Source: Physcomitrium patens (taxonomy: Eukaryota; Streptophyta; Bryopsida; Funariales; Funariaceae). From it: DNA of 64,000 nucleotides. Positions 1 through 12,680 of the stretch are shown here, one piece after another. The position numbers and the translations under genes were made by a program. Where the stretch lies: assembly GCF_000002425.4 (NCBI RefSeq), contig NC_037269.1, positions 5,143,623 through 5,207,622 on the forward strand, read 5' to 3'. Positions within the stretch are counted from its first letter, which is position 1. Each line of letters begins with the position of its first letter. The notes under the pieces are model-generated. The model saw only the letters and a list, made by a program, of their open reading frames with translations. It ran no database searches and was not told where the DNA came from.

Positions 1-1407
1 TTTGTATCAAGCAGAAGCTTTGTGATTAGCTTCTGAAATATCCTAGGATATAAAGCGACAGTGAAGTGATCGGGCATGACATTCGTTCATGCCTTACAGT
101 CGTTGATAAATTGAAGCAACATGTAGTAAAACGTCGGAAGAGGCGAATGACAGAGATTTTCCTAGCAAGAACAAGACCAAGAAAAATAGCGGGGCTGACA
201 TTCCCTCCCGTGCTAACAGCCTCCACGATCACAATAGCGTCGACATGAGCGATGGCAATCATGAAAAAACATTAACTTCCAAGTTAGTTAGAGTCGGTGG
301 CTAAGGTAACAATTTTGTTCCAAGGTCAATTTTATATTCTGCTTCTTTCCTTTAATTGTGACCAAATAGCTGCTTTTTGAGATATTTTACTTCAACCCGA
401 AATTGCAAAAGATGTAAGCAATCTTATTAAGGAAGAAAACTTAAATATACAAACCGAAAATAAATTGTGATACTCATTTCAACTTTGCAACTTTCATTAA
501 GCAGAACTTTCTTCCTTGTATGTCACGCATGCAAAAAGTTAACATACACAGTTTACCTTTAAAACATGATCAGTCAGTGATCAAAGTGGCTTCAAAGACG
601 TGACTATCATTGTACTAACATTGAAATGAAGATTTAATCCTTCACAACATTATAAAGGTAAACGACCAATTCCAGTTGGTATTGTACACAAAATCAGATG
701 CACGTTTATTTTAAAAATCTCCGTGTAGTAGTTCTTGGGTTCATTATAATTCACTTTGCTTTATATAAAAGTGATATTTTCCCTTCAGCCATTTCAGAAC
801 ATAAGCAATCCGAAAATATTAAAAAAGTCCGCATTCTCAAATTAATCGAAAACATAAAAAGTAGCAAATCTATCAATACATAGTCACATTTAACAGCACG
901 TTATATGGGGATTCCAGAAGTAATGCGTAATATTAGTAGGGGCCATAAATCATACAACGAACTACTGCGTTTTGACATGTAGGATAAATAGCCGCGTTTC
1001 ACAACTACTATAATTGAGATTCCGGTTTCGGCTTGCCATTGGATGCAGTCCGAGACCTAGTGTATGTCCAAGTACTTCTGCCAACTTCATCACCAAGCAT
1101 CAGCGGTCCAGGTTTCAAATGTCCCGTGGCTTTCCCGGATTCAGAGAGACCAACCAGCGCCCACGAATCCAGTATAACCACGGCCTGTGATTTCGCGCAA
1201 CCGCCATTAAACCATCAAGTATTGTCTTACTCTTGGTATTGGTAAAGGGGCGCATGTACTGTCGGCGAACCACCATTGCGGTGGTCGTCTCGGAAACCCT
1301 CAGAAACCCGTGCCAAATCATTCGCCAACTCCTGATTCACCTATCAAGCTACCAAGCCTTCTGCACGACTGCGGTAATACACCACACTCGCCGCAGATAC
1401 AGAGGTA

Positions 1408-1746
1408 ATGAATAGTTATTCAGAGGTTGACTTTGTATGTCATACGGCACTTCCTATCTTGGGAGATTGTCGTCATTGGGTATGTGCATTGCAGACAGGA
1501 CCGACAACATTCGATATCATCACCTGAAATGGCGCCATTCTGCAACGAGATTTACAACTGGCTTCCTATCAAGGGGTGAAACTCAATATCCGCCTAACCC
1601 TGGTCGAAAAAGGATCACTGCAAGAGCTACCCCCTTCGTGGCAGGTTGGCGGGTCATCCCCACCCAATGGACAACAAAAAATCACCCAACACAGGAGCTC
1701 ACATCCAACCAACAGCCGCACCACTCCTCCGTGCACCGCACCACAC
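1408..1746 (+). pseudogene. Unidentified coding-like fragment with one in-frame stop
   Basis: From the ATG at 1408 one frame runs about 110 codons with a single TGA (about 1525) in a context where TGG would read on (DIIT-stop-NGAIL). The composition is protein-like (segments SEVDFVCHTALPIL and YQGVKLNIRLTLVEKG) and the GC content is above that of the surroundings. I do not recognise the family. It may be a remnant of a mobile element or of an old gene. The call rests only on frame continuity across one stop, so confidence is low. Confidence 0.3.
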
Positions 1747-1912
1747 TAGGCATCAGATCATTTCGTTCGCATCACAGACATCAGGCGCAAATTACCCATA
1801 TGAAAGTGTCTCGTCACTTGCCCCCCCAAACACCACAAATGGAAGCACTCAGTATGAGTAGGAGGTTTGATAGTTCACGGAGCGAGCTCTCCACCAAACG
1901 TTTTGTTTCTCC

Positions 1913-2410
1913 TCATTGCGCAACCCAAACAAAAAATAAAGCCAGCACACACTCAAGACAACATGTCCCTCTCCTCTGGGGTGTCGAGTCCCAGGGCCCG
2001 ATTATGCCGCATAAGCGGAGTAAGGGTACAGATAGGAATTCTATGTAGGCAACAGGGAAGGAGGAGGTCGCCATATCCAACCTCACCGAAGTGAGAGGAG
2101 GTGTGGTGAACTCGGCAATGTTGCCTCTAAACACACAAACTAGCATACCAGTATACATACACATCAGGACAAGAAACCCCACACGACCTGCCTCGGGACA
2201 CTCCACGAATGAGCCTTGAAGGAGAGGCAATGCTCCTTCACCGATGGGAGCTACACAATATACTGAGTGCCCAAGGAGGACGCCGTCGTCCATGACAGAC
2301 CAAGGGGCTTCGAGATTAGGGTTTCGAAGGAACGAGGAAGTCCAACGGTCCTGATGAACGAACAGAGGTTCTTCAGTCATCCTCCTTGCGTTTACATCTA
2401 CGTATTTCAT
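1913..2410 (-). CDS. Unidentified 165-aa open frame, doubtful
   Basis: An uninterrupted minus-strand frame of 165 codons starts at 2410. A hydrophobic stretch in the middle (VGFLVLMCMYTGMLVCVF) could span a membrane. No family is recognised, and no promoter, intron or second exon is evident. The region is locally GC-richer, which favours long open frames by chance. It may be a non-coding shadow of the same remnant that produces the plus-strand fragment just upstream. Confidence 0.15.
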   Translation of the reverse strand: MKYVDVNARRMTEEPLFVHQDRWTSSFLRNPNLEAPWSVMDDGVLLGHSVYCVAPIGEGALPLLQGSFVECPEAGRVGFLVLMCMYTGMLVCVFRGNIAEFTTPPLTSVRLDMATSSFPVAYIEFLSVPLLRLCGIIGPWDSTPQRRGTCCLECVLALFFVWVAQ

Positions 2411-3654
2411 CCTTCGCTCCTCCTGGAGTGTGAACCTCTGTTCAAGTGGGTGTCGAGATTGTTTCTTTGAAGCGCGCTCGGTTGGTTGTATTTGGAGACG
2501 ACAATATGAAGATTATACAATTCTAACACAACTGCCTCATTCATACACCAAGTGCAGCTTTCTTTCCTTTCCTTTCTTTTATTTTGATTGCTTGTAGTAT
2601 TGTCATCTTTGAACTACTTATAATTTATTTATTATTATCTTTCACAGAATACATCACCCTGCATGGAACATTACAGGCTTCCCCAGTTTTTGTAATCAGA
2701 AGATTCCTATTTTGGTTTTGAATCAACCATATCATATTGTCTTAATGTATTTGTAGGATATGCACTGATATCAAATTGTATGAATAAGCGTAGACTCAAT
2801 GAACCCTTACTTGTGATTTTAGAAAGATTTTCAAATGTGGTCAATCGAAGACTGATTGATTCTTCATTTTTGACACAAGAATTACATTGTGTGTTTGCTT
2901 TTTTGTTTCTTTTTTGTAAAATAATCCTGTTATCAGCTATAGAGTATATTTCGATTTAGTTTTTGAAGAGCTAAAGAAGGTTTGACTTTGTTTACAGTAA
3001 GTAGCTTCCACTTAGTTGTTAACCTGCACTATTTTGGTTAGTTCTTGAACTAAGTGGAGGAGTAAAATCATGGAACTTTTAACATGTGGCATATTTAAAA
3101 TGTATGATATAACACTGAAATCTACATAGCAAATATACTGATGTGTTTGTAATTTTTCAAATTTTATTGGCAATGGGGTTATTTAGTTTTAGGAATGATG
3201 TGTAAAGCTAGGTATTCACATTCAATAATGTTCTGCATAATCTCAAGTCTCAATGTAGACATTGTAAGTTAGAATCATACAAATATTTTCTTTGAATGCT
3301 ATACAACCTTCGGATTTGAAATAATAAGTGTAGTATTAATAAAATACACACTTGTGAAAAATTATATTGTATCTATAAACAAAGAAAAAAGAAACTTTAA
3401 TAAAAACTTAAATGAAATGTAGTAAAATGTAAAACAAAGATTTATAGCTTATAATTTTGGTTAGGATTCTGTATAAAAAAATAAGTAAGTTTACATATTG
3501 AGTATATTGTAGAGGTAGACATGATCATGAAGTATATATAATTTTGTTTTTAGCTCATGCTATATGCACATTCCAAATTACTTTCCATACATTCATTTTG
3601 TCTATGTGCATACCTAAGGCCTCTAATTGGCTGCTTTGCTTATTTCTTACAAGT

Positions 3655-3800
3655 GGATTTGTAGATAACTTCCTTCTTCTCTTTCTTGTCTCAGCACTAA
3701 TCTCAATTCCTCTGTGAGTCCTCAACTTTCTTCTCCTCTTCTTGGTCTTGGCATAGATCCTAGTTCTAATGTAAGTTGCTAACTTCTGCCTTCTTTGTCT
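3655..3800. repeat. Degenerate tandem repeat, period about 57-60 bp
   Basis: Three imperfect units share the pattern caacttctt-cttctctt-cttggtctcagca-taatc. Read on the minus strand they give a repeating basic peptide of the type KLRTxRxIxAxTKKRRR. The unit is too short and too degenerate to call a gene. Confidence 0.4.
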
Positions 3801-4212
3801 CAACAATTACTAGTTCAATTAGCAAATCAACCCATTTGAGGTCACTATTTTCTTAGGTGTGACTATAGCAATTTGATTATGTGTGTAGCCTTTGTTATCC
3901 ATCACTCAATGCATAATTGGTATAATAGTTGAATGTGCCAATAATAGAAGTCAAATTTGTATTATTTAAATTGTGGTTATGTTTCCTATGATCACTTTGC
4001 AAAGTTGTTACATAGAGACATGTACATGTTTTCATTGTTTTAGAATTATCTATGAGCAAATTACTTCTTTTTATCATCTTAGCATCGAATAAATTATTGC
4101 ATTTAATGCTTCATGAAAGAAAACAATGAGCAAGTTATGGAATAATTATGTAACTTAAGTTAGGACAAAAATAATTTTATTAGAGTTCTTTACATTCATC
4201 AAATATATCATG

Positions 4213-4260
4213 GCATGTTGTTGTTGTTGTTGTTGTTGTTTTTTTTTTTTTTTTTTTTTC
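4213..4260. repeat. (TTG)n followed by poly(T)
   Basis: About eight TTG/GTT units are followed immediately by an uninterrupted run of about 20 T, then CTTCTTC. This is a simple compound microsatellite. Confidence 0.9.
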
Positions 4261-5423
4261 TTCTTCTTTAATTGAATAATATCACACTCTAAGTTATTAT
4301 ATATTTTTGGATCTAATCTAGTGTCAATAGTTTGATGTATTTTTTCAACGACATATTATATGAATTAACTTCAATCTTGAAACAAAATCACTTGCGCAAC
4401 ATGGACAATTGTTGTTTGCTGTTTGGTATATATTTATTCATTCATTCTATTTTCTACCAGAAAAATTTAACAATAATGATTACCATGAACATTGGAAATG
4501 CATGCCTATTTGTGCTGCTGTTAAATTCAAAAGCAGCGAAGTTTATAATATACAGTGAACACATTAGTTCGACTATATTAGAAATTAATCCACAATGTAC
4601 GTATAGTAGTCTAAGACTGTAAAGAATTATATTTATATCACCATGTTAAACAAATCAGGATAAAACAGAAATAACTATAGTATCTAAATTTAGGAACGTA
4701 TAAGTTATTGAGTTTGATTCTTGAAGATAATATGAGAAATTTGTCAAAATTTGATAGTGTATCTTTTTATTTATCTAATTGATTAATTATATATTTAAAA
4801 TAAGGAAATGTATGCTTGTCATCAAATCTTTGAATTCTTTCATTCCACAGTATTATGACACAAAAACCATTCTCAAATCACAAACAAAACACAGCACCAA
4901 TTTCGTGGAACATGAACCACTGACAGAATAAATAAACTAGTTCACCATCTCTTTTTTTCTTTTTCTATGATTTGTATGCAAAGATTTGCAAAACAACACC
5001 CATTTGGTGAGAAGAAAAGCTCCCAACCCCAAAATCCACAAATAGAATCAGTCCACAAACTCAAATATCGCCACCTTGACGCACAGTCAGAGGCTGCAAA
5101 CCCTGAAACGGAGTTTGACCTAAAATGGGGATCTTTCGACATCCGAGACAATCAATCGATGAAGCACGAATGTGGTTTATCGGATTCTCGATCACCGTGT
5201 CGAAGCTTCGATCGGTGCCGACGCAGCGGACTTCGTGTGCAACGTGCGCGGGCCATGACGAACTGGGGCTTAGAATCCGCAGCGCTGCTCCGTCTTCTGG
5301 AATCATGCGTGAATCCTGCGCACTCTCGGTGAAACGTGCCAATACTTTCTAGATCGTGTGGTGGACGGATTGCCGGCGGCGACGATAGAAACGCAAAAAA
5401 CTGGGGCTCAATTCAAAGCCGAT

Positions 5424-7910
5424 TTACTGCAGATCGGACCCTTGCGCGGAGCGGTACAAGAGCTGGTCAATCGTGATGTCGAAGGCGTCTCTGTAAGGAG
5501 AAACGTCGCTGCCAGGGATGCTGTAAATCAAACCTGGAATGATACTGTTGATAATCGTCTCCCTCATTGCAGACCTCTCAGCGGTGGAGATCTTCTTCAA
5601 GACGTCGATGACGTTGATCCGCCCGGCTCTGACTTCGTCCTCGGAGATGTACACTGACCAGGATGATTCGTTCTGGGGCAAGTGCCAGGGGTATTGTAGG
5701 TAAGCGGTTTGAGGATGGAATAGGACCGGGATGCAGCCTGCGATCAGCGAGTCGAATAAGGAGCGCCGAGTTGGGGAGTCTCCGACTGGTTGCATGCAAA
5801 AATGGGTCATCAGGAACGCCTTGATGACGTATGCCGGTTGCTGGCAGAGATTCTTGTTGCATTCGACGAACCTGCAGTCAGCCTCCGAAAATGCTTCCCG
5901 GCATTGCTCAACAAGCGCGCTTCGGACGTTTGCTGGGTCGTCGCGGCGCTCTTTCCCGACGAAGGTAACGAGGCTGGTCCGTTCCTGGCGTTTCACGTGG
6001 TGAAGCCATGCATCGATGTCGGAGGCCGAGCTTGGGTGGAAGTACGTCGGGTGCGGTGCTCCGATATCGTCCTTGGCCCAGGGATTGCGCTCAATCAGCA
6101 CCCTCATCACCTTCTGGAGGTCAGGAAACTCGAGTAATCTGCTTCCCCAGCTCCCAGAATCCTGACGTCGGAAATCCCACGAGATTTTCCCCAACACAAG
6201 CACATGATCGATCCCTCCTCGTCGTGTCCAGGAAGGTTTATTCTCTAGCCAGCGTACGAGCTTCCACCCCAACGCATCGCGGTTCTCATTTGTAGCGTTT
6301 GGGTCGAAATGCCACCGAATCACATCCAGACCTCCATAATAAGGGATATAAAACAAAGATGCGAGGTCAGGATCCTCGGTACGGCACTTGTATTTCATAA
6401 TTCGAGCATGCGAGATGAGCTCCAAAGCATATTGGTGTGTGCTGAACCACCGATCGGCAGGTACGAAGATTTGTGTGCCGTTGTCCATTGAGTTTACAGG
6501 TTTTCCTATTCCCGAATCGGAGAAATAGTCACAGAGATTGAACCATGGGAACAAGGAGTCGCACCTGTTGATTAGCTCGGTATTGAACTCTGAGGGAAGA
6601 TCATAGACGAAAACATATTTTCCTTCACACGATTGCGCAGTTTCGCCAGTTTTTTTGATCGAGTATGGCAACGAATTTGCCCTTATCTCGTTAAAAATAT
6701 CCATCGCAGCTATGTTGACTTCCGTCATGCGATCTCCTGTGATGATTGAAGCTTTCACTTCTTGGACTGTAGCGTTCTGGTCATCACCCTCGGTGCTATC
6801 CAGAGCTGGGGATGAGTTCCCTTGTCGATCTGATTCATCAGACTCTGCTGTGGTTTGATCATAACCATCAGCTCCGTCCCGTGTGCTTTCTACAAGTTCC
6901 TCGTTTCCGACATAACCAGAACGAGCAAAGACCTGTTCTTCCTCATTTTCGTCGTCCTTCGGACGCTCCATTACAGGAGTCACCTCTCCAGCTTCCCCTC
7001 TGTCTATGCCGGACTGCGCGCCATAGAGGTCTTCATTTCTTTCAAGTGTGGGAGTCGCGGTCATTAAATTGTCATACTGCTCTGCAATTAAGTCTGTATC
7101 ATGTCCTGATTGGGCTGTGTCCTTGTCGACTTCGCCATCCTGAGCATTTATTCTCTCCTGCAAGCGACGGCAAGGGATTAAGGCTTACTGACAACTTTTG
7201 CAGTAGACACGAACACCAATTAATTTGGTAGAAGTAGCGCCGAATTTCCACGAATGATTAGAGTAAACTACAGTTAACTTTCACATGAAGGGTCCGTTTC
7301 TACATGAAGTACAATCCACTTGGAGATTTCGTCATCACCTTCATTGATCAGAAATCTGATTACTTACAGACTTAGCGAAATCTAAAATTTGCACGAAAGT
7401 TGGTGGTCAAGAACATATACAGTAACAGCGGAAAGGCTTGTTCGAAATCCTAAAAAGGTTGATTCAGCCAGCACATGTGATGCAGAGACAAGTGGCCATG
7501 CGTGATGAAGGACCTAAGAGATTAACGTAGGGCGTTCATGATGTGAAGCAACAAGAAGTGAAGAAAATCGTAGTCTAATGCAGCTCAAAAAGAAGCTAAA
7601 AAAGTAGGAGATAGTACAATTTCTTCGACAAGCACAGTACAAACCGAGAATTTTAGTGACCTAAGAGAAATCTTTCGATGAAACAAAAGGGTACCTTCAG
7701 CTGAAGGATAGTGTGTGCACCCATAGCTTCATTCTTCGACTTTGTGATGTCGTGAACCGGCCCAATGTTTACGCCGTCGAAGGGTGCCTTGGACGATGAA
7801 TTCCACACGACGAACAACAACAGTAGGTAGAACGGTACCAAAAACTTGAACTTCGCAGCTCCTAGAGTTATCTTTGAAGGCGCTACTCGGACGGCATACT
7901 TGTCACCCAT
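5424..7910 (-). CDS. GT47 exostosin-family glycosyltransferase, MUR3/KATAMARI1-like (two exons)
   Basis: Exon 1 is 7695-7910 (ATG at 7910) and exon 2 is 5424-7157. The 537-bp intron has a GT donor (CTGAAG|gtac) and an AG acceptor (cttgcag|GAGAG), both phase 0. The product is 649 aa. Residues about 21-36 (FKFLVPFYLLLLFVVW) form one signal anchor after a short basic N-terminus, giving the type II topology of Golgi transferases. An acidic stem (about 73-245) follows. The exostosin domain (about 249-620) holds GKYVFVYDLP at its start, FYIPYYGGLDV in the middle and the GT47 signature GDSPTRRSLFDSLIAGCIPV at 531-550. This family includes xyloglucan galactosyltransferases acting on cell-wall polysaccharide in the Golgi. 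The exact sugar and acceptor cannot be read from sequence, so no symbol is given. The stem is longer than in typical MUR3 proteins. No disabling lesion is seen. A non-coding first exon upstream of 7910 is possible. Confidence 0.9.
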
Positions 7911-9597
7911 TCTATTCTGCAGCTCTCTGAATCAATCCTGTGAGTCAATCACTTGCACACCCAATACTGTACATACCCCTTATGCAAATCTCACTGGATT
8001 GCCTCTCTAGAAGTCTCGGATGAAGAAGAATGGGTGGTCGATCATTGGCTCGTCAAGCTTCCCCTTTCCATCGCTTCTTCTACGATTCAACTACAATGGT
8101 CATTCTCTTGAAGGCAGTTCATCAGCGTTGGTTAGCGTAAACAAAGCTGAGTGGCTGCAGGCTGGTTCTCGATGTAGTTGCTATACATGAACTGTATACG
8201 TATATCGAGAAAGTTCTGGCGACTGATGTATGTGCAATGTGATTGCCGCTATTGTTTCTGTGAAGGCAATGACCGCTCCGAGAAATTTCTTATATACGGT
8301 ATGTCTCGACCAGCTTTAATTGGCTCTGGGAAGAAATGCAGATGCAATGGCCAATCGGTGAAAGAGTCAAAACTGTGACAGGGAACAAGCGAATACGTGA
8401 CCTACTTTCACGGCCCCTTGGGATTACCTACTCTAATAGCATCACCCGATTATTCAAACCGCGCAAAAATCAACCAACCGACCAACCTACCTCCACTCCA
8501 ATAGAACACTCGAGAAAGCTATAAACTGCAAGTACAATGTCAGGAGCGCGTCCTCGTACTCACGAAACGAAACGTCCAGCTAATCTGTCAAATCTTCAAC
8601 TGTGTACGAGAAACTAATCACTGCGACGCATTACCCTCCCACGCATCGACAAGACCCTTTCCTGGAAAACCATCCAAATATATCTGCATCAATTGGGGGA
8701 AAGAGTGTCTCTAGGAAAAAAAAAAAACGAATCATCGAGCTACAACCGGCAAACATCTGAAAAACACTCCCTTTAGGTGATCCCGAAAACCCACAAGCGG
8801 AGGAGACGTATGTCGATCTCGCACACAAATGTCACCGCTCCCCACCAACTCAATGGCGAACTGCAGCAATCCTGCCAGCGACGACTCTGGCAGCTCTGCA
8901 GAAGAGCAGAAAGACTCTCGTTCGGCCCGGCGCGAATACCGCAAGCTGGCACACAGGAGACGATTCATAGCTGGTGCCAGTAGCGGTGGGCTAAAGCCTG
9001 GACGAGGAAGACGAGAACCCAAGCAAAATTCTGTTTGACAACATCAGCAGCTCCAGCACTGGCTCCAACAGAATGCTGCAGGCGCCGAGACTGGGTGAAC
9101 GTCACACCCATCTGTTGTCGCTGCTGCGAGGGAGTTGGATCAGGTGGTGGCGTAAGCGTGAGTTGGCAATTCCAGGCTTTGCCTTCATGGCGAGGACCAT
9201 TAGATTCCCAAGACCAGAACCTAGCAGCAGAATCCAGTTGCAGGAGGAGGAGGAGAAGGAGGAGAGGAGTAACAACAATGGATACCTGCAGCAGCAACAG
9301 CAGCAGCAGCCTAGGAATCGACGCAAGCCTCACTTTGATCTACTCCCCTTCCTTCCCCTTCCCTGACTGTCTGTCTGACTTCGTGTTCATGTTCATGTTC
9401 AGCTCCAGTTTGATTTTCCCTTTAGCGATCTCCTGTTTTGCATGCCCCAACACATGAAATTGCGTGCGTGAAATTGCATGCCAGTCAACTGTTGTTTCTT
9501 CCCCTCCCGGTTCATTTTCTTGCATGAAATCTGAATTTACAATGTAAGAACCGATGAGAGGGACTGTTTATCAAGGATTTGGTGTCGTTCCATAGTG

Positions 9598-9648
<51 letters not shown>

Positions 9649-9660
9649 TTATATATATAT
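9598..9660. repeat. (TA)n microsatellite
   Basis: An almost pure TA dinucleotide run with three interrupting TTTA units. Confidence 0.9.
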
Positions 9661-9957
9661 CGTGTATTTTATTACATATTAGTGGGAAATTGTGAAGTTT
9701 GGCACTGCAAACTCTTGCACATCTATCTATTCACTTCCTCACATGTTCTCATATTCCATGGTTCTCTTGTTCTCATATTCTTGGGTTCCTTAGTTTCTTG
9801 AGTTCCCTTTGTTCCCTTCTTCATGGCCAATTAGAAGGCCTCTTTATCTCTTTCTGTTATACCCAAGTTGTCTTATATTATAAATTATATGATTCAAATT
9901 TTAAATTGTGCATAAAAATTTATAAATACATTTTGATGACTATAAACTATTATAAAC

Positions 9958-9959
<2 letters not shown>

Positions 9960-9994
<35 letters not shown>
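9960..9994. repeat. (TA)n microsatellite
   Basis: About 17 uninterrupted TA units. Confidence 0.9.
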
Positions 9995-9997
<3 letters not shown>

Positions 9998-10722
9998 GTA
10001 TGTATGTGTATGAACAATTTTTATGAATATGATTTTAGCAAAAAAATATTTTCCTTCATGAAAATTTTATCTTTATAAAACAAAACATTATTAACCTATA
10101 TTGTGGTTATTAAGAAGAGGTAATAGCTGAATTTGATAATTTTAAAGCACCAATTTTTTAAGCATGTTGATAAACTCTTGATTGAAGTTAGTTTTAATAT
10201 GTAATTTTAATGTTGATCCAAATTCTCATTATCAGATCCCATCATTTTCAAATGCAAAAATGTGCTCTCTTTTCAAGTTTTAAATTACATTGCTGGCTAT
10301 TATTTCTCATTAGTAAGAAAAATCTTATTTTTTTGCAGATTTGTAAGATAATCATAAACAAAACTGTAGAAAATATATTAGATACTAATATAATAAAATC
10401 TGTTATTTAAGAATTATTATCATTATTTTATATCATACAAATATTAACATAAATGGTTTTATCAAAATACTGCTGTATACGTATGACTTATCTGTCCACA
10501 GCAATTTCCTATATTTTTAATTTTTAATTTTTTAAAAATATAATTTTGGTTTTGAAAATAATATCATATATATATATATCAAAATAAGAATTGAAACACA
10601 AAACCAAAACACTTGCTTAAAGGCCCGTAATATTGAAATGAAAAGATAATCTAAAAGGTAGTAGCAAACTCTAAATAATCCCCCCCTTGTTCAAATTAGG
10701 GTCTTATATGTTGTTGAAGTAT

Positions 10723-10764
<42 letters not shown>
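10723..10764. repeat. (CA)n-(TA)n compound microsatellite
   Basis: About eight CA units are followed directly by about twelve TA units. Confidence 0.9.
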
Positions 10765-11331
10765 GTTTGTATACATTTTTTTTATATGTATACATACGAA
10801 ATGAAGATATACAGCATCCAAGGGTGTCAATGGACGGAGAGAGGACTGATTCCTTGGACATCAAGGATAAGACATAAATAATAACAATAATAGAATGAGC
10901 ACATCCAGATATTGATTTATTTATTTATTTTCTTATTGATTTATGTCCAGTCCACAGGTTGAAATCTTAACTCCATTGCCAGCTCAGATTCTGGTAAGTA
11001 GCAAATCCGCATCTGACATGACCATAAATGTCATCCCATTCTGTGAATTTTGCTTTGCTTGCACTGCTGCTATTTCTTTTATAAAGTATTTACTTTTTAA
11101 TTATACTTGACTTTTATTATACTTTTGTCCTCGAAATTAATTGGGATGGACCTCAACACTGCCAGGATTTCAAGCACACAGTACGAAAGGGGATTTAATT
11201 GGGTCTGTGGCAGAAATAAAAGTGCAGCAGCAGATGTTATTGATATTTTTAGTTTGACTGGTTGATCACCCATTTCAACTCTTATTGTTTTTTGAGATGG
11301 GTAAATAATTCCCTGTTTGTTTGTTTGCTTG

Positions 11332-11337
<6 letters not shown>

Positions 11338-11367
<30 letters not shown>
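11338..11367. repeat. Poly(T) run
   Basis: About 30 consecutive T preceded by TTTG and CTTG repeats. It could be the poly(A) tail of a minus-strand retrocopy, but no element body was identified next to it. Confidence 0.8.
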
Positions 11368-12619
11368 CTTCTATTAATATTTTCTTTTACTGCTCTTTCC
11401 AATGCTAAATCTTATTCTTGGAAATGTTTCTTAGCTGTAATTTTGCAGTTTTATTGTTTGATTTGAATTTCGTAGTTGGAGGAAACTGCTTTCTTTCTTA
11501 AACTATTCTTCCTGTAGTTGACTTTTTAATTTTAATTTTAATTTTTTTTTTCTGCACTTAGATGTTATTTTTTAAAAATTTTAAACAATGTTTTTGCTTA
11601 GGGGAATCTTTTTATTATTATTATTCTTGATGTTTTAATCCATATTTGTAAGAGATTATAGGCCTTTTAATGACTAACTTTTTTTCAAATTTCCAACACT
11701 ACTAGTGTATCAATGTTTGCATGTGTTTTTGCACTGTGCATGTTATTCTGAATCTATGTGATACTTGAAAGGATTTATTTATTTAATCACATTGATTTGA
11801 TCATGTGTATGATTTCTACAGTGATTAGCCTCAGAGTGAATTTATTAAGCTAACAAATAACAGACCTAGTTCCAATGTTTAACTAATACAGATTTTTGCA
11901 TTGTTACTTATTCAAGACACGTTAGAGCTTTCAATTTTAACTTTTCAACGTTGTTTTTAAGTTATGCAACATATGCATCCAAACTTCAATTACAATCTAT
12001 CTAATTTTTTAAAATATCTGTAAATTCCATTTGTGCTTACAAAAAAATAATTGTATCTTACATGACTCAAAAAATAAAATTAAAAATTCTTAGATTGAAA
12101 AAAATTAAATTTTGTGATTCAATCCATGATCATTTAAATATAAATAATACTAATTGCATATGTTTTTTTTTGTTTTTGTTTTTGTTTTTTTTTAATTATT
12201 AAAAATCTACTGAAGGTAATTGTAAATTCATGCAAAATTTAATTATTTTCAGTGCATTGTTCTCTATTTTGTAGTTGTGTGTTATCCACAAGGTCAATAA
12301 TATCATTTTATCCAAAGTGGCAAGTACAAAAGCAAGTAAATAAATAAAAGAATACAAAACAAACTTAGAATCTTGTCCTTGACATTTACATGTATTTTTA
12401 TTTTAAAATCCTGTTCAGAAAACGTTTTCTGAGTAATTTGTATTGATCTTGGATTCAATATATAAATATATAAATATAATTTATTATTCAAAAATTTAAT
12501 CTTTAATGATTAGTTTGAAATTATTTAAAATTATTCTTCGATTTTTTCCACCACTGCTCTACCAGATCAACAGTTGGAGTATACTTTAACAACTTGATTA
12601 ATGCTAATGCAATATTAAA

Positions 12620-12680
12620 TTGATCTTTTATACGAACTATTGGAACTATTAAAGCTCCAATAGTTCGTATAAAAGATCAA
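12620..12680. repeat. Perfect 25-bp inverted repeat with 11-nt loop
   Basis: Arms 12620-12644 and 12656-12680 are exact reverse complements (core GATCTTTTATACGAACTAT). The spacer is 11 nt. Flanking DNA is AT-rich and non-coding. It may be a foldback element remnant or a small-RNA-type hairpin. Confidence 0.85.

Larger units (their letters stand above)
1..5423. other. Gene-poor region with no confident gene
   Basis: Mostly AT-rich DNA without a gene I can support. The part from about 1030 to 2470 is richer in GC and holds coding-like remnants listed separately. The rest (about 250-1030 and 2470-5420) is low-complexity AT-rich sequence with stops in all frames. Its right end is the 3' flank of the minus-strand GT47 gene and should contain that gene's 3' UTR and polyadenylation site, which I could not place. 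Confidence 0.6.

Noticed and set aside
5731-6295. Plus-strand frames across the GT47 gene
   Set aside because: They are antisense shadows of a well-supported coding exon.
9035-9457. 140-codon plus-strand frame and overlapping minus-strand frames
   Set aside because: They arise from CAG/GGA-rich low-complexity sequence. The frames give runs of Arg, Gln, Ser, Cys or Leu and show no domain.
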